Source: Betaproteobacteria bacterium (lineage in GTDB: Bacteria > Pseudomonadota > Gammaproteobacteria > Burkholderiales > Rhodocyclaceae). Taken from it: DNA of 58,223 bases. The translations under genes were made by a program, and so were the position numbers. Below, one piece after another: positions 56,846 to 58,223 of this stretch (positions within the stretch are counted from its first letter, which is position 1; every line of letters begins with the position of its first letter). Under the pieces are notes generated by a model. It did not search any database. It was not told where the DNA came from and saw nothing but the letters and a program-made list of their open reading frames with translations. Location of the stretch: positions 1-58,223 of the forward strand of contig WQYV01000004.1 of the NCBI GenBank assembly GCA_009781085.1, given 5' to 3'.

Positions 56846-57427
56846 TTATTTTGGTTTTTCTTCGTGTATGACGAATCCGATAGGCTGTTTCCGGGTGGTC
56901 TCTGGCGGTTCCATCAATTGCCGGATCGCGTTGAAGACTTCTCTCAACTGCGTGTGGGTATGGTGCGCAAAGGCATCGTGGCGCAACGCCAACGCCTCGG
57001 TCTTTCGCTCCAGTTCTTCGAGCTTTTGCGCCAGATCGCGATGGGAGGCCAGTACCTCGCGCAGCTTCACAAAAGCGCGCACCACATAGACCGACACCTC
57101 GGTAGCACGCGGGCTGTTCAAGACCATGGCCGCCATGATCGCGCCGTGCTCGGTAAACACAAAAGGCAGGTAGCGCCTTCCCCCGCGTCCGGCGGGCTTG
57201 TCGTTTGAGGTCGCAAAATGCGACCTCAACGCAGCAAACTCTTCTTCTGTGAGTTGGAACATGAAATCGGGCGGAAAGCGATTCTGGTTGCGCTTGACCT
57301 GTTCATTGAAACGCTTGGTCGGCACGCCGTAGAGCGCGGCGAGATCGGCGTCCAGCAGCACTTTCTGATCGCGCAACAGCATGATGCGTTGCGTGATGGC
57401 CTCCAGCGGTAGCAGATCGGTACTCAT
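56846..57427 (-). CDS. ORF6N domain protein
   Basis: A 193-residue protein with an ORF6N domain at the N-terminus: IMLLRDQKVLLDADLAALYG followed by VPTKRFNEQVKRNQNRFP and FMFQLTEEEFAALRSHFA. A mid-segment YLPFVFTEHGAIMAAMVLNS and a coiled coil (SHRDLAQKLEELERKTEAL) follow, the layout common in ORF6N proteins of phages and mobile elements; their function is poorly known, possibly DNA binding. The start at 57427 was chosen by homology; an extended frame overlaps a small upstream ORF. A second, broken copy lies at the window's right edge. Confidence 0.88.
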   Translation of the reverse strand: MSTDLLPLEAITQRIMLLRDQKVLLDADLAALYGVPTKRFNEQVKRNQNRFPPDFMFQLTEEEFAALRSHFATSNDKPAGRGGRRYLPFVFTEHGAIMAAMVLNSPRATEVSVYVVRAFVKLREVLASHRDLAQKLEELERKTEALALRHDAFAHHTHTQLREVFNAIRQLMEPPETTRKQPIGFVIHEEKPK

Positions 57428-57588
57428 TCGTGTCCCCGCTTTTGCTGCAATGGGCTGCATGCCGTTCCTGACCGCAGAGCCGCATGCGCTCTGCGCAAGA
57501 TGGACTGCAGGGCCTGATGTTCGAGGCCCAAGCCTTTGAGCAGGCCGCACGCCTTGTGCGCCTCGGCCGGTCGTTGCGGAAATTTCAT
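57424..57588 (-). CDS. Small ORF coupled to the ORF6N gene
   Basis: A 54-codon frame starting MKFPQRPAEAHKACGLLKGL and ending QQKRGHE. Its stop overlaps the ORF6N start (ATGA), which suggests translational coupling. The residue composition is basic and helical, with no recognised domain. The ribosome site is weak (GGA before the ATG). It may be a real small gene or an accidental frame. Confidence 0.4.
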   Translation of the reverse strand: MKFPQRPAEAHKACGLLKGLGLEHQALQSILRRAHAALRSGTACSPLQQKRGHE

Positions 57589-57751
57589 TGCGATCCGCGC
57601 ATCCAGTCAAGCGAGGCGGTCACTTTAAGCTCCTGTTGCGTGGATGATGCCAAGAAATGGCGTATATGTTACTATAAAAACAATAGTTTGGTTCGGTAGC
57701 GCGGTAGGATGGGTAGAACGGAGTGATTCCATTTCGCGTTTCAATGACGAA

Positions 57752-57825
57752 CCGTTCGGACTGAGCTTGTCGAAGTCCTGCGCAGGCCTTCGACCCTTCG
57801 GCAAGCTCAGGATCAGGCTGAACGG
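57752..57825. repeat. Palindromic intergenic repeat (REP-like)
   Basis: CCGTTCGGACTGAGCTTGTC at the left and GGCAAGCTCAGGATCAGGCT followed by GAACGG at the right form a long imperfect hairpin. The ends are complementary (CCGTTC / GAACGG), and the sequence resembles palindromic repeats dispersed in many proteobacterial genomes. Confidence 0.7.
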
Positions 57826-57860
57826 CGATGAGCATTTTTGATTCAAATCCGTACAAACTG

Positions 57861-57929
57861 GATTGCTTCGCTACGCTCGCAATGACGAACCTACCACGTC
57901 ATTGCGAGGAGCCAAGCGACGAAGCAACC
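57861..57929. repeat. Inverted repeat of the ATTGCTTCG...CGAAGCAA type
   Basis: GATTGCTTCGCTACGCTCGC followed by AATGAC is complementary to GTCATTGCGAGGAGCCAAGC followed by GACGAAGCAACC. This gives a long imperfect hairpin of a widespread intergenic repeat type, immediately adjacent to copy C of the MITE-like element. Confidence 0.75.
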
Positions 57930-57962
57930 CATGAAGGTACGCATCCAAAGTAAAATCGCTCT
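57930..57962. mobile_element. MITE-like element end, copy C (inverted)
   Basis: CATGAAGGTACGCATCCAAA followed by GTAAAATCGCTCT is the reverse complement of the left half of copy B (43599-43632) with two mismatches, again followed by TA-type flank (CGCTCTA). Only this half is present. Confidence 0.65.
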
Positions 57963-57975
57963 AACGCGAATTGGA

Positions 57976-58065
57976 ATGAAACCCATCATCTTCATTTTCA
58001 CGAAGCGTGTGCTTCAAAAAATGAAGGGTTTCGCAAGCTCTACCCATCCTGCCGGGCCGGCGGGA
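57976..58065. repeat. Diverged ~90-bp direct repeat, copy 2
   Basis: The partner of 56212-56300. It lies directly at the point where the broken ORF6N homology at the right edge stops, so it may mark a recombination or insertion junction. Confidence 0.55.
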
Positions 58066-58074
58066 AGCGCTCTG

Positions 58075-58223
58075 AGCCTGATTGAGTGCTTTGGTCGGCA
58101 TACCGTAGAGCGCAGCCAGATCGGCGTCGATCATGAGCTTGAGGCCGCGCAGCACTTGACCACGCGCCACGACGCGCGCAGCAAGACGGCCCGGCCCGGT
58201 GCCCAGCCGGCGAGTTGGGACCC
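58075..58223 (-). pseudogene. Truncated ORF6N domain gene (runs to window edge)
   Basis: On the minus strand the frame reads VLRGLKLMIDADLAALYG then MPTKALNQ, clearly the ORF6N motif also seen in the intact gene at 56846-57427. Homology stops after ALNQ where the ~90-bp repeat begins, so the conserved remainder of the domain is missing. The N-terminal side continues to or past the window edge. Confidence 0.7.

Overview
The window looks like a chromosomal segment of a betaproteobacterium, most likely from the Rhodocyclales/Nitrosomonadales side. The evidence is a PHA locus with a PhaM-type granule protein and class I synthase, the PrsK/PrsR pair known from PEP-CTERM/exosortase systems, a monomeric NADP isocitrate dehydrogenase, FolE2, a HisZ-dependent short HisG and an xseB-ispA-dxs cluster. 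The genus cannot be fixed from sequence alone.

Layout: (1) 1-122 is the end of an rRNA operon (3' part of a 5S gene plus terminator). (2) 0.2-2.1 kb is hisG-hisD. (3) 2.3-8.2 kb is a polyhydroxyalkanoate region: a ParA/MinD-like ATPase, PhaM, a VOC protein, PhaC, a membrane-TPR protein and a convergent PhaJ-type hydratase. (4) 8.4-14.1 kb is housekeeping: rpmB-rpmG, radC, coaBC-dut-nudix, icd. (5) 14.3-18.2 kb is the minus-strand operon xseB-ispA-dxs-folE2, with a divergent Rieske oxygenase, then HDOD, slipin and NfeD genes. (6) 22.0-28.4 kb holds asparaginase, metF, paaK, a MATE transporter, a metallophosphoesterase and an unknown. (7) 28.6-31.9 kb is an isolated flgK-flgL pair behind a near-consensus sigma-54 promoter. 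(8) 31.9-33.8 kb holds two lipoproteins and a zinc-dependent phospholipase C-like protein. (9) 33.8-35.3 kb is a gene-poor scar with an integrase remnant, a MITE-like element and tRNA-Leu(CAG). (10) 35.4-43.4 kb is rnr-rlmB, then a PEP-CTERM-type sugar transferase with prsK-prsR. (11) 43.4-58.2 kb is an accessory island.

The island is the most unusual part. An AT-rich leader precedes three tightly spaced genes: an IalB-like periplasmic protein with a Pro/Ala repeat tail, a TpsB/CdiB-type outer-membrane transporter and a ~2.9k-residue TpsA/CdiA-type exoprotein. The exoprotein is very GC-rich up to about 53.4 kb, then changes abruptly in composition and ends in a deaminase-like toxin domain whose expected His-Ala-Glu is His-Ala-Asp. 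Its stop codon overlaps the start of a SUKH (SMI1/KNR4)-like gene, the expected immunity protein. ORF6N genes, repetitive hairpins and inverted copies of a TA-flanked MITE-like element surround the locus, which suggests a mobile or exchangeable interbacterial competition module.

Other points of interest are a possible ParA-PhaM system for partitioning PHA granules, a sugar transferase with Asp-Arg in place of the catalytic Asp-Glu, and long near-perfect hairpins between convergent genes.
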